Positions 18,204 to 27,123 are shown, counted from the stretch's first letter. The stretch is DNA of 64,000 bases from Natronorubrum texcoconense (GCF_900100335.1 NZ_FNFE01000010.1:45439-109438); one strand, 5' to 3'. Translations and numbers: made by a program. The notes: a model not told the origin generated them from the sequence alone.

Positions 18204-18715
18204 TGCCGGACTTCGACGTCGTCGATCTCGGACCAACGGATCACCTCGAGCCGGGTGACGAAGCGCCTGCGTTCACGCGACCGCTGGTGACCGACGAGTT
18301 CTGGGAGGACCGGACGCTCTCCGAACTCGCCGGCGAGGGCGGCCGAACGATCGTCGTCTTCACGCCCATGATCGGCTCGTTCGTCGCCAAGTACGTCTGG
18401 GACGAACTCGACGAGCGCGAATGGGTCGACCGCGCGGATCGTGTCGTCGGCGTCACCGCCTCGACACCGTACGCCGTCTCGCGGTTCCTCGACGAGAACG
18501 AGTTGCCGGTCGGCATCTTCGCCGATCCGGCCAACGAGATCGCTGCATCCTACGGGATCGCCCACGAGCTGGACGGGATGGCGGGGATCAGCGAGCCGCG
18601 ACTCGCGTTTGTCGCACTCGATTCCGATCTGACCGTCGAGGCCGCCTGGGTCGCCACCGAGTGGCCCGAGTTCCCCGACTACGACGACCTCGAGGAGCGG
18701 TTAGGGCTCGAGTAG
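18203..18715 (+). CDS. Peroxiredoxin-like protein without cysteine
   Basis: 170 residues. The fold is that of AhpC/TSA-redoxin: PGDEAPAFTRPLV at the start, then IVVFTPMIGSF where peroxiredoxins carry FxPxxxTxxC, then VVGVTASTPYAVSRFLDE and ADPANEIAASYG. There is no cysteine in the whole chain, so the peroxidatic residue is missing and ordinary peroxidase chemistry is excluded. It overlaps the upstream CPYC glutaredoxin by one base. It might bind a partner or substrate for that glutaredoxin, but this is speculation. Confidence 0.75.
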   Translation: MPDFDVVDLGPTDHLEPGDEAPAFTRPLVTDEFWEDRTLSELAGEGGRTIVVFTPMIGSFVAKYVWDELDEREWVDRADRVVGVTASTPYAVSRFLDENELPVGIFADPANEIAASYGIAHELDGMAGISEPRLAFVALDSDLTVEAAWVATEWPEFPDYDDLEERLGLE

Positions 18716-18803
18716 TCGGTCGACTCTCGACCGAAACTAACGGCTGCACGCCGCCAGCGGACAGGGCGGTACGCTTTTGCCGCGGACGGGTCGATACTGA
18801 CGC

Positions 18804-19412
18804 ATGACCGCGGACGCAGACGCACTCGAGCGCGCAGCGGCGGCGATCCGTGCGGGCGAGCTAGTCGTGTATCCGACCGAGACCGTCTACGGACTCGGCG
18901 CTGACGCGCTCGATGCCGACGCCGTCGAGCGCGTCTTCGAGGTGAAGGGGAGAGACCGGTCGAAACCGGTCTCGTTCGCCGTCCCGACGTTCGAGACGGC
19001 CGTCGAGGAAGGGTACGTTCGAGCGAGCGAGCGCGAACGGGCGTTCGGCGCGGATTTTCTTCCGGGACCCGTGACGCTGCTCTGTGAGCGCACGGACGCC
19101 GTTCCCGACGTTCTCACGGCCGGATCGGATCGCGTCGGGGTCAGAGTCCCCGACTGCGAGCCCGCGCTCGCGCTCCTCGAGCGCGCCGAACGACCGATCA
19201 CGGCCACGAGCGCCAACGTCAGCGGGGAGCCGAGCGCCCGGCGAGTCGACGAAATCGGGGACCGTGTGCTCGAGGAAGCGGTCGTTCTCGAGGCCGATCC
19301 GAGCGAGTTCGACGCGACGACCGAAAGCACCGTCGTGGACGTCTCCGCGGGGACGATTCACCGTCGCGGTGCGCTGGCCGACGAGATCGAGGCGTGGCTC
19401 GAGGACCACTGA
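18804..19412 (+). CDS. L-threonylcarbamoyladenylate synthase (YrdC/TsaC type)
   Basis: 202 residues, a single YrdC/Sua5 domain. It has GELVVYPTETVYGLG (substrate loop), VKGRDRSKPVSF (Lys/Arg nucleotide contacts), LPGPVTLL and ATSANVSGEPS. It makes threonylcarbamoyl-AMP from threonine, bicarbonate and ATP, the first step of the t6A modification of tRNA position 37. It lacks the extra C-terminal domain of long Sua5 proteins, so it is the short TsaC-like form. The gene stands alone and converges with a minus-strand membrane gene. Confidence 0.88.
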   Translation: MTADADALERAAAAIRAGELVVYPTETVYGLGADALDADAVERVFEVKGRDRSKPVSFAVPTFETAVEEGYVRASERERAFGADFLPGPVTLLCERTDAVPDVLTAGSDRVGVRVPDCEPALALLERAERPITATSANVSGEPSARRVDEIGDRVLEEAVVLEADPSEFDATTESTVVDVSAGTIHRRGALADEIEAWLEDH

Positions 19413-19427
19413 CCGACGATCGAACCG

Positions 19428-19787
19428 CTAGTCTGCTACCTGTTCGGTAGCGGAGGAGACGTGCTCGTCGCCTCGAGCGCCGGTCACGAACTGGCGACCG
19501 CGCCCGATCGACTCGACGAGAAACCGCACGATATTCGTCGGACCGGTTCCTGCGCACGGTGCGCGATAACAGACGATCAGCGACCACATTATCGCGACGC
19601 CGGCCGCGCCGAGCGCCGAGAAAGTCATCCCCATCGTCGCGTAGGTGAACGAGTAGACGGCTCCGATCGTCATCGAGGGAACGCTCGAGCCGAGCGGGAT
19701 CCGCGCGGCGGAATCGCGCACCGTCGGCGCGAGAAAGACGATCGAGAGCACGCTTCCGGCGAGGAAGACCAAATCTTGCCACATCAT
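19428..19787 (-). CDS. Small membrane protein, haloarchaeal hypothetical
   Basis: 119 residues. About three hydrophobic segments (5-22, 38-58 and 60-75) are followed by a hydrophilic tail containing a Cys pair region (CYRAPCAGTG) and VESIGRGRQFV. The pattern resembles short haloarchaeal membrane proteins of unknown role. Two in-frame ATGs begin it (19787 and 19784). Confidence 0.55.
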   Translation of the reverse strand: MMWQDLVFLAGSVLSIVFLAPTVRDSAARIPLGSSVPSMTIGAVYSFTYATMGMTFSALGAAGVAIMWSLIVCYRAPCAGTGPTNIVRFLVESIGRGRQFVTGARGDEHVSSATEQVAD

Positions 19788-19878
19788 CGGTAGAACGCAT
19801 TACTCAGTTTCGAGTAAAAGTGTCTCGGTCTCGGACCGGTACCACCGACGAATCGTTTCGAGGGAGTACCACTACGGC

Positions 19879-20562
19879 TCAAAATCCGAGCAGCGAGCGC
19901 AGCGTTCGCGTCCGAACGCCACACTGGGTCGCAAACTCGCAGGCGTCGCACTTCGACCGATTGGTCGTCCGGGCCGGCGGCCCGTCGAGTTCACGAACCG
20001 TCCGGAGCGCGCGGCGATATCGGGCCTTTCGCCGCGTCGTCAGTTCGACGGACCGAATCACGCCGTAGGCGGGGTACTCGAGCCAGACGCGCTCGACTTG
20101 CTGTTGGTGTTCCCAGGCCAGCGCCTTCGCGGCCGCGACGGCGTGGACCGACTGAGGCTCCCAGACACCCTGATCGGGCGGTTCGCCGGTCGACACGAGC
20201 ACCGGCTCGAGCGGCTCCTCGAGGACCTTGTGGACGACGCCGTGGCAGTCGCGGCCGCTGGCGTAGACGTCTCGAGCGCTGGGCTCTCGGAGCCGGCTCC
20301 AGTGACCGGCGTCGGCGAGCCGATCTCGCGTCGCGGCGAGCCGGTCGCGGTATCGAACGGGCGAGACGGCGATCGGGTCCGACTCGAGCGCATTTGCGGG
20401 GGCCTTGAGCAGTTCCTCGTACCGCGTCTCGAGGGCGCGAATCGACTCAACCTTCGGCGGCGGCTCCCGTTCGTACTCGTCGTCCGTCCGCTGGTAGTAG
20501 CACTTTCGCGGGCAGTAGGCAGCGGTTCGCAAGTCGCTGAACGAGACGTGGGCTCGAGACAC
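19879..20562 (-). CDS. Cas4-like Fe-S protein with lost nuclease residues
   Basis: 227 residues. FSDLRTAAYCPRKCYY opens the chain, as in Cas4, and the C-terminus has CDACEFATQCG, so the four cysteines of a Cas4 4Fe-4S cluster are in place (Cys17 or Cys21 with Cys205, Cys208 and Cys214). The central block GEPPDQGVWEPQSVHAVAAA lines up with the Cas4 region VEYKSGxPPxxGxWEPQ, but the Asp and the ExK of the PD-(D/E)xK site are replaced (VSTG). It is therefore probably a nuclease-dead Cas4 relative. No other cas gene or repeat array lies nearby. A strong TATA box is at 20585-20592. Confidence 0.72.
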   Translation of the reverse strand: MSRAHVSFSDLRTAAYCPRKCYYQRTDDEYEREPPPKVESIRALETRYEELLKAPANALESDPIAVSPVRYRDRLAATRDRLADAGHWSRLREPSARDVYASGRDCHGVVHKVLEEPLEPVLVSTGEPPDQGVWEPQSVHAVAAAKALAWEHQQQVERVWLEYPAYGVIRSVELTTRRKARYRRALRTVRELDGPPARTTNRSKCDACEFATQCGVRTRTLRSLLGF

Positions 20563-20584
20563 GAACCGTCTGGCCGCCTATTTG

Positions 20585-20592
20585 TATATAAA
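20585..20592 (-). promoter_or_regulatory. TATA box for Cas4-like gene
   Basis: Read on the minus strand as TTTATATA, centred about 26 nt before the ATG at 20562. It is one of the best-matching promoters in the window. Confidence 0.6.
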
Positions 20593-20708
20593 TCTCCGGA
20601 CGGCGGTATCGATTCGCTGGCCGGTGGATGAGGAGTCGTGTAACGCGCGCTCACTACACAGACGAGAGTACTATTTTCCACCTCGGGTTCGCTCGCTTCA
20701 TCTTCGCG

Positions 20709-20935
20709 CTTAGTGAACGGAGCCGTTTTGATGATGATGTGATGAGGGCGAGCATGTTGCTACCGCTGGCGGCGATGATTTCCACGACCTCCCCAACCGA
20801 TTCGTTCGCGCCAGAGGCGCTCACTCATCCCTCGCACATGTTCGAGCCGCGGTTCACCGTCGGTTCACCACGGCTCAGCGCGCGCCACGGCAACTGTATG
20901 ATCGGGCCGAAGTGGTAACGCTTCGGCCCGTACTG
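20709..20935. repeat. Intergenic repeat, copy A
   Basis: This lies in a ~530-base stretch (20563-21093) without a supportable gene. It shares ordered blocks with the element at 27251-27520: CTTAGTGAACG (20709), GCTGGCGGCGATGA (20765), CCTCCCCAACCGATTCGTTCGC (20788; one mismatch to copy B) and GCTCACTCATCCCTCG (20819). It ends in a perfect 10-bp hairpin at 20903-20930. The remainder of the gap holds no recognised feature. Confidence 0.6.
20903..20930. terminator. Perfect hairpin at end of repeat A
   Basis: CGGGCCGAAG and CTTCGGCCCG form a 10-bp stem with an 8-base loop. It could be a transcription terminator or the structured end of the repeat element. Confidence 0.4.
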
Positions 20936-21093
20936 AACGTAATACGTGTCAAAATTGTCACTGGTGGATTTGATAGCTCTTGCGGTCAGAAACGGTGCAT
21001 AGACGACCGTGTTTGTGTACGGTGCAAGCAGTCGTACCGAGCGCGTCGCTGGCGCGCTCGGCCTCCGCCGACCCGAGAGTGAAAATTCGTTCG

Positions 21094-21684
21094 CTAGAAC
21101 TCGACGTCCGTCTCCATCCCTTCGGTCGCGTCCTCGAGACCGTCCTCGCGGACGTCGGTCGTCATCCGCTCGGAGAGGTCCGCGTCGGCGAGGAGACTGT
21201 CGAACTCGTCGCGGTAGCGGTCGTTCGCCGCTCGCGACTCGTCTTCTGCCGCAGCGACGCGGCGGTAGCGCCGGATCTGGGCGGGACTGACGTCGTACTC
21301 GTCGGCGAGCGTGGCGTCGTCTTCCTCGCGATCGCGGATGGCGGCGAGGTCGACTTCGTCGGCGTCGTCCTCGCCCACGAGGTGTAACGACAGCCGTGCC
21401 TCGAACACGTCCGCCGGATCGACGCCGAAGTCGGCGGCGATCTCGTCGTCGCTGTCACCCTCGTAGAAGGCCTTCGCGACGCCGATGAGATCCTCGTTCG
21501 ACAGCGACGTCTCGAACGCGTAGCGTTCGCGCATCTGCTGGACGACGCTCTCGAGGCGTTCCTCGGTCGTTCGCTCGTCTCGCTCGAGCGACCCGCGCGT
21601 GTTCTCCTGGGATTCGGTGACGGTTTCCTCGCCGTCGGTGACGTCGGTGAAGATATCTCGGAGTTCTTCTGTTTTTTCGTTCAT
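21094..21684 (-). CDS. Helix-turn-helix protein, conditioned-medium-induced type
   Basis: 196 residues, very acidic. The central part (DLIGVAKAFYEGDSDDEIAADFGVDPADVFEARL, about 83-116) and a second block (DDATLADEYDVSPAQIRRYRRV) read as two helix-turn-helix units of the kind found in the haloarchaeal conditioned medium-induced protein 4 family, known only as a transcript induced by spent medium. A regulatory role fits but is unproven. It is divergent from the large Fe-S oxidoreductase gene (181 nt between starts). Confidence 0.72.
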   Translation of the reverse strand: MNEKTEELRDIFTDVTDGEETVTESQENTRGSLERDERTTEERLESVVQQMRERYAFETSLSNEDLIGVAKAFYEGDSDDEIAADFGVDPADVFEARLSLHLVGEDDADEVDLAAIRDREEDDATLADEYDVSPAQIRRYRRVAAAEDESRAANDRYRDEFDSLLADADLSERMTTDVREDGLEDATEGMETDVEF

Positions 21685-21865
21685 GAGTGGACACTCCCGA
21701 CGGGTGGCTATTTAAGGCTGTTGCCAGCTAGGATTGGAGGATCGAGACCAACACGGACGACTATTATAAACTCGGAATCGTGGCAAAATTTTCGCAAGAG
21801 GGCGTAGCGGTTGTCTTCCGGTGAGTGTGGCAAGAATTAAGTCTCCGCCCCCCACGTCATTGTAC

Positions 21866-24064
21866 ATGAACGTCATAGCACAATCGGAGGTGGGACGGGA
21901 GACCTACCTGGGGATCGGCAGCGTCGGCTACGCGCTGTTCTATCTCCTCGTGGTGATCACGCTCGCCGTCTTCGCCTACGGACTCTACCAGCGGTTCAGC
22001 CGGTACACGCAGGGTGACGACGACCCGTTCGACCGTCTGGACGACCTCCCGAATCGAATCGTCAGTTCGGCCAAGATCGTTCTCTCGAACGAGAAGCAGT
22101 TCAACAGGGATCTCTACGGCGGCCTGATGCACTCGTTTATCCTCTGGGGATTCCTGACGCTGCTGATCGCGACCGCGATCATCGGCTTCGAGCAGTACAC
22201 TACGGAGCTTATCTTCGGGATCGTCTTCTGGGAGGGCGACTTCTACCTCGGCTACCAGTTCATGGTCGACGCCATGGGCCTGCTGTTCGTCGTCGGGATC
22301 GGGATGGCCCTCTACCGACGCTACTGGGTTCAGAACCACCGTCTCTGGGGCCGCCACACCTCGAACGAGGACGATATCTTCATCTGGACGCTCTTTGGTC
22401 TCGGCGTGGGTGGCTTCCTACTCGAGGGCCTTCGCATCTACATCACTGGCATGCCCGAACACGAGGTCGTCAGCTTCGTCGGCTACGGGCTCGCGATGCT
22501 GTTCGGCGCGATCGGCATCCCCACGACCGAAGCGGCGATGAGTGCGGACTACTCCGCCGTCGCGAACCTCGGCTTCAACGCCGAGACGCTCCACTGGCTG
22601 TCCTGGTGGTCCCACTCGTTGCTCGCCCTCTTTTTCATCGCGTGGATTCCCTACGCCAAGCCGTTCCACATGATCTCCTCGTTCGCGAACGTCGTCACGC
22701 GCGACGAGAAGGCCGGCAAGCGGCTTCCGAACGTGCCGGCGGACCTCGACGCGACCAACGCCGAATCCATCGACGACTTCACCTGGAAGGAGATCCTCGA
22801 CCAGGACGCCTGTACCAAGTGCGGTCGCTGTTCCTCGGTCTGTCCGGCGAAGGCGTCCGATCGACCGCTCGACCCGCGTGACGTCATCCTCGACCTGAAG
22901 AAGTACCGCGAACAGCTCGACGCCGGCGGCGAGGAGAAGCCGATGATCGCCGACGGCGGGACGAGCGTCATCAACACGGAGACGATGGAATCCTGTATGG
23001 CCTGCATGGCCTGCATGGACGCCTGTCCCGTCGAGATCGAGCACCTGCAGTCCTTCACCCGACTGCAGCGCCAGATGACCGACCAGGGCGACATCGCACC
23101 GAGCATGCAGGACGTCTTCCAGAACGTCATGCAGAACGGCAACACGTTCGGCGACTCGCCGCGCAACCGCGGCGACTGGGCCGACGAACTCGAGTTCGAC
23201 GTCCCCGACGCCCGCGAGGAAGAAGTCGACTACCTCTGGTACGTCGGCGACTTCCCGAGCTACGACGAGCGCAACAAGCAGGTCGCTCGCTCGCTGGCGA
23301 CGATTCTGAAGGAAGCCGATGTCAGCTTCGGCATCCTCTTCGACGACGAGAAGTACGACGGGAACGACATCCGCCGCGTCGGCGAGGAGTTCCTTTACGT
23401 CGAACTGGCCGGCCACCACGTCGAAACCTGGGAGGACTGCGAGTTCGACAAAATCATCTGCACCGACCCACACTCCTACAACACCTTCAAGAACGAGTAT
23501 CCGGAGGTCGACTTCGAGGAGTTCGCCGACGATCCGATGATGCCGTTCGAGTACGAGGAGTTCTGGAACGAAGACGGCGAGATCGATGTCCTTCACTGGA
23601 CGCAAGCGGTCGAGGAACTCGTCGAAACCGGTGCGCTCGACCTCACCGGCACCGAACTCGACTACACGGTCACCTACCACGATCCGTGTCACCTCGGCCG
23701 GTACAACGACGAGTACGAGGCCCCGCGTGAACTCATCAAAGCCACGGGCTGTGAACTCGACGAGATGCCCCGCAACCGCGACAACTCCTTCTGTTGTGGC
23801 GGCGGCGGCGGCGGTCTCTGGATGGACTTCGAAGAGGAGCCCAAACCGAGCGAAGAACGGATTCGGGAAGCGCTCGAGGACACCGACAACGGCCCCGACG
23901 TCGAGAAGTTCGTCGTCGCCTGTCCGATGTGCATGACGATGTACGAGGACGGCCGCAAGACCGGCGGCTACGAAGAGGAGATCGAGATCGTCGACATCGC
24001 CGAGCTCGTCGTCGAAGCGATCGGCGCGGCGGAGGAAGCGAAGATCGAAGCCGCAGCCGACTGA
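21866..24064 (+). CDS. Membrane Fe-S oxidoreductase, EtfD/HdrD-like
   Basis: 732 residues from ATG 21866. The N-terminal half has about six helices resembling NarI-type cytochrome b subunits, with several His in helices (MHSFILWG, LHWLSWWSHS). Next come two ferredoxin-type clusters (CTKCGRCSSVCP and CMACMACMDACP). The C-terminal half has two CCG domains (DPCHLGRY, FCCGGGGGG and ACPMCMTMYED) as in HdrD and GlpC. The order matches EtfD-type membrane quinone reductases that accept electrons from electron-transfer flavoprotein during fatty-acid or amino-acid oxidation. That role is inferred from architecture; no etfAB genes are adjacent. Confidence 0.83.
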   Translation: MNVIAQSEVGRETYLGIGSVGYALFYLLVVITLAVFAYGLYQRFSRYTQGDDDPFDRLDDLPNRIVSSAKIVLSNEKQFNRDLYGGLMHSFILWGFLTLLIATAIIGFEQYTTELIFGIVFWEGDFYLGYQFMVDAMGLLFVVGIGMALYRRYWVQNHRLWGRHTSNEDDIFIWTLFGLGVGGFLLEGLRIYITGMPEHEVVSFVGYGLAMLFGAIGIPTTEAAMSADYSAVANLGFNAETLHWLSWWSHSLLALFFIAWIPYAKPFHMISSFANVVTRDEKAGKRLPNVPADLDATNAESIDDFTWKEILDQDACTKCGRCSSVCPAKASDRPLDPRDVILDLKKYREQLDAGGEEKPMIADGGTSVINTETMESCMACMACMDACPVEIEHLQSFTRLQRQMTDQGDIAPSMQDVFQNVMQNGNTFGDSPRNRGDWADELEFDVPDAREEEVDYLWYVGDFPSYDERNKQVARSLATILKEADVSFGILFDDEKYDGNDIRRVGEEFLYVELAGHHVETWEDCEFDKIICTDPHSYNTFKNEYPEVDFEEFADDPMMPFEYEEFWNEDGEIDVLHWTQAVEELVETGALDLTGTELDYTVTYHDPCHLGRYNDEYEAPRELIKATGCELDEMPRNRDNSFCCGGGGGGLWMDFEEEPKPSEERIREALEDTDNGPDVEKFVVACPMCMTMYEDGRKTGGYEEEIEIVDIAELVVEAIGAAEEAKIEAAAD

Positions 24065-24155
24065 TCGCGATCCCACCTCGCCGAGTCAGTCGCAGTTTTC
24101 TGTCGCCGTATCTCTGCCTAAACGAAGGCGTTTCTAACAGTCCCTACTGGACGAA

Positions 24156-24587
24156 CTACACCGACGATGGATCGATTCGGTCCACGAGTCCGTCGAAGTC
24201 GTCGTCGAAGCTGAGTACAGAATCGATATCGTTCTGTTCGACGATCGCGATCGTACTCGCGTCCGTGAAACTGAGCGAGTGATCGTCGTATCTCTCGAAC
24301 GTCTCGAGCGTCTCTTCGAACAGTTCCGAGTCGATCTGTTTCAGTTCGATCCGATCCGGATACTCTCCACGCCCGAGAATCCGCTGTCCGATAGTCCACG
24401 CAGCGTCGTAGCTGCCGGTGCGTTTCCGTGTAAGTGTCACCGCTTCGTCGATCACGTAGTCGCTCGTATACGGTTGTCCGAGACGTCCTGCCAGGACAGC
24501 ACGCATCGCATCCGAGGCGGTTTCGTGTCTCGCCGCGGCACTGTCGTGCTGTGCGAAGAATACACCGGTGTCGATGAAAATGCTCAT
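24156..24587 (-). CDS. vapC: PIN-domain toxin (VapC-like)
   Basis: 143 residues. It is a PIN-fold RNase with the acidic set Asp6 (FIDTGVFFA), Glu48 (VIDEAV), Asp109 (SFTDAST) and the Asp cluster near 128-130 (SFDDDFD). VapC toxins cut tRNA or rRNA; here the target is unknown. The gene starts inside the end of the upstream antitoxin-like gene (ATGA overlap of four bases), as is usual for VapBC. Codon use is slightly less GC-rich than in neighbours, in keeping with a mobile module. Confidence 0.82.
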   Translation of the reverse strand: MSIFIDTGVFFAQHDSAAARHETASDAMRAVLAGRLGQPYTSDYVIDEAVTLTRKRTGSYDAAWTIGQRILGRGEYPDRIELKQIDSELFEETLETFERYDDHSLSFTDASTIAIVEQNDIDSVLSFDDDFDGLVDRIDPSSV

Positions 24588-24862
24588 TCGCCGTACAGCA
24601 CGGTGTCGATGTCTTCTTCAGTCGTTTCGATACCCGAGTCGACGGTTCCGGACAGCCACCGATCGATCTCGTCCTCGGACAACGGTTCGAACTCGTCACG
24701 GAACGAGTCGATCAACTCGTCTCTCGACTCGTACGTGCTGGTAACGATTCGCTCGAGAAGGTCCTGTTGAGTTACGTTCTGGCCCGTCTCGAGACGGATC
24801 TCTGCCTGGAGTTCCTCGAGTCGGGATTTCGTCGTATCCGTAACCTTGATCGACGTGCTCAT
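24584..24862 (-). CDS. vapB: Antitoxin of PIN-domain pair (VapB-like)
   Basis: 92 residues from ATG 24862 (MSTSIKVTDTTKSRLEELQ). The N-terminal beta-strand then helix (SIKVTDTTKSRLEELQAEI) has the form of a ribbon-helix-helix DNA-binding region. The acidic C-terminal half (SEDEIDRWLSGTVDSG) would wrap the toxin active site. It directly precedes and overlaps the PIN gene, so it probably neutralises it and represses the operon. Confidence 0.75.
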   Translation of the reverse strand: MSTSIKVTDTTKSRLEELQAEIRLETGQNVTQQDLLERIVTSTYESRDELIDSFRDEFEPLSEDEIDRWLSGTVDSGIETTEEDIDTVLYGE

Positions 24863-25004
24863 ACATGTAGTAGTGGATTCCACTGGGAAAACTGTTCTCC
24901 CGAGACGGAGAGTCGAGTTCTGGAACTTTCTTAGTGGGTGCCGGTTGCTGATACTCGAAGCGAATCCGAGCCAGAAGACAGGAAAGACGGTTCAGTCCCG
25001 ACAG

Positions 25005-25745
25005 TTAGTCGGAACAGCCGACGGACGTCGACGCGTCCGCACTCGCTGCGGTCGCAGCGACATCGGCCGCAGTCACGTCGCGGACAAACTCGAGGAAGTT
25101 GTCGAACACCAACTTCGCCTCGCAGGCTCGCTGGTAGTTCTCGTCGGTGATCTCCTCGAGGACCGTCTGGAGTCGCTCGTCCGAGAGATCCTTTCGGTGG
25201 ACGAGTTCGCGGGCGGTCTTCGTGTCGTACTCGGGGTGGAACTGGACGCCGAACACGCGGTCCTTGCGGAAGCCGTGATTCGAGTAGTGGTTTTCGGCGA
25301 GCGGCGTCGCACCGGCTGGCAGTTCCGTCACCTCGTCGGAGTGGCTGGTGAAGGCGGTAAATTCGTCGTCGATACCCTCGAACAGGCGTGACTCCTCGAG
25401 TCGTTCGATCTCGCTGTAGCCGACTTCGTAGGCACCCATATCCTCGACGGTGCCGCCGAGGACGTCCGCGAGCAGTTGGTGGCCCCAACAGATTCCCAGG
25501 AACGGAATCTCTCGGTCGATCGCCTCTCCGACCCACGCTTTGGTCGCTTGCATCCACTCTTCGTCCCAGTACACCGACGACCGCGAACCCGTGACGACGG
25601 CCGCATCGTAGTCGAAGTCCTCGGGTACCTCCCCGCTCGTGGCGTCGAACTCGGACAGCGAGCCGTCGAGTTCGCGCCGGAAGTTTCGTGTCGTGTTCTC
25701 GTCCCGATGAGCTGCGTTCAGGACGGCAATACGAAGCTGATCCAT
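25005..25745 (-). CDS. Class I glutamine amidotransferase (GMP synthase-like)
   Basis: 246 residues from ATG 25745 (MDQLRIAVLNAAH). It has the nucleophile loop FLGICWGHQLLADVLGG with the catalytic Cys, and FGVQFHPEYD with the His and Glu of the triad. VTGSRSSVYWDEEW replaces the usual oxyanion region. It is a free-standing GATase1 domain of the GuaA-like group that includes gamma-glutamyl hydrolase-type enzymes. It would release ammonia from glutamine or act on gamma-glutamyl compounds; the partner is unknown. The C-terminus ends in a low-complexity Ala/Ser run. Confidence 0.8.
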   Translation of the reverse strand: MDQLRIAVLNAAHRDENTTRNFRRELDGSLSEFDATSGEVPEDFDYDAAVVTGSRSSVYWDEEWMQATKAWVGEAIDREIPFLGICWGHQLLADVLGGTVEDMGAYEVGYSEIERLEESRLFEGIDDEFTAFTSHSDEVTELPAGATPLAENHYSNHGFRKDRVFGVQFHPEYDTKTARELVHRKDLSDERLQTVLEEITDENYQRACEAKLVFDNFLEFVRDVTAADVAATAASADASTSVGCSD

Positions 25746-25875
25746 CGTCCCGTATTCGCTACTCCGAGGGCATATGCTTTCCGTCCGCCACCGGGGTTGC
25801 CGCAACCACGGACGGCTAGGTATTTGCGCCTCTCGAGCCCTGTGGACGACATTCGTTTACGCTGATAATGACTGA

Positions 25876-27123
25876 TTACCGGGGCTGGTACGTCCCGCCG
25901 GCGGTCCGGCTAAATTGGTCACCGGTATTGAACCAATCGTCGCCAAACTGACCGCGGTCGCCCGTATCCTCGTGTTCGTCGCTCTGAATTGCAGCGGACT
26001 CGTCCCGGTTTTCGTCGTCAGTTCCGGCAGCACTTACGTAGCCGTCGGCGAGGACGGCCCCCGACAACTCGAGTCGGCCGTCCGCCTCGCCCTCGAGGAC
26101 GGATCCGTCGTCACTGACCAGTCGAGCACGACAGTCCGGGACCGGTCGGCCGACGCTGGGTTCGTCGCCAGCCGTTTCGTCCGCGTCGGTGTCCGTCGCG
26201 AACGACTGGCTGAAGGCGGTCGGACACTCGAGTCGACCGTACGCTCGAGCGACCGGGACGCCGGCTTCCCGGTACCGTTCGTGAACCTCGTCGTCCATCG
26301 ATCCCTCGACGACGACCCGCTCGAGGGAGCCGACGCGGTCGGCGAATCCCGACTCGGCGGTCAGGTCGGAGAGTCCCTGATTTCGACCAGCGAGGAACGT
26401 CGCATCCTCCGCCTCGATGGCGGTCAGGGTATCGCCGGGATCGAACGCCCGATCGAGCAGGAGGGTGCCGCCGACGTAGAGCGTCGACAGTGCGGCGCGA
26501 ACGAGCCCGTCTACGGCCGAGAGCGGCGTCACGAGCGGGACGACGTCGTCGCCCGACAGCCCCCACGCGACGAGGGTCGAGATGCAGTTCCACTCGAGGG
26601 CGCGTTCGGAGTAGCCGACGACCGGCCGGCCGTCGTCGCCGTGGAGGAACAGTAACGGGAGCTCGCCGCCCGACCCGTCCGTCGCTTCGAACGGGTCGCG
26701 GTCAGCCTCGGCCAGTTCCTCGAGCGTCACCGAGCGATCGAACGGGATCGAACGCACGAGGTCGCGCTGGGCGGCTTCCGAGACGACGAGGGCGGGATCG
26801 ACGACGTCGAACGGGCGCTCGACGGAGGCGGGCGTCAGCCAGTGAGAGATCGGGAAAAACGTCGCGCCGAGTCGTCGGCAGGCGAAGAAGCACGCGAGCG
26901 AGGCGACTCGATTTCGCGTGACGAGACAGACGACGTCGCCGGTGTCGACCTCGAGCGCCGAGAGGTGTTCGGCCGTCCGCGTCGCCATCGCAGAGAGTTC
27001 GCCGTACGATATCCGGTGCTCGTGGATGGTCTCTGCGGGCGCGTACAGCCGTTCTTCGGAGATATCGACGACCGCCGTCCGGCCCGGGAAGCGTTCAGCC
27101 CGTCGTGCCAGCGAGAGCGTCAC
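25876..27123 (-). CDS. Truncated, degenerate AMP-binding (acyl-CoA ligase) homologue
   Basis: 415 residues. The fold of the adenylate-forming N-domain is recognisable: AVVD near the start, GELSAMATRTAEHL, RNRVASLACFFACRRLGATFFPIS, and WFNTGD (Asp402) near the end. The phosphate loop, normally TSGTTGxPKG, reads FLHGDDGRPV, and the YGxTE motif reads YGRLE (295-299). The chain stops just after WFNTGD, so the C-terminal domain with the catalytic lysine is missing. Acyl-adenylate synthesis therefore seems unlikely. It may be a binding protein or a decaying gene. The start matches ligase N-termini. Confidence 0.68.
   Translation of the reverse strand: MTLSLARRAERFPGRTAVVDISEERLYAPAETIHEHRISYGELSAMATRTAEHLSALEVDTGDVVCLVTRNRVASLACFFACRRLGATFFPISHWLTPASVERPFDVVDPALVVSEAAQRDLVRSIPFDRSVTLEELAEADRDPFEATDGSGGELPLLFLHGDDGRPVVGYSERALEWNCISTLVAWGLSGDDVVPLVTPLSAVDGLVRAALSTLYVGGTLLLDRAFDPGDTLTAIEAEDATFLAGRNQGLSDLTAESGFADRVGSLERVVVEGSMDDEVHERYREAGVPVARAYGRLECPTAFSQSFATDTDADETAGDEPSVGRPVPDCRARLVSDDGSVLEGEADGRLELSGAVLADGYVSAAGTDDENRDESAAIQSDEHEDTGDRGQFGDDWFNTGDQFSRTAGGTYQPR

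Noticed and set aside
19879..20562. Part of a CRISPR-Cas locus
   Set aside because: Although the protein is Cas4-like, no other cas gene and no spaced direct repeats occur in the window.
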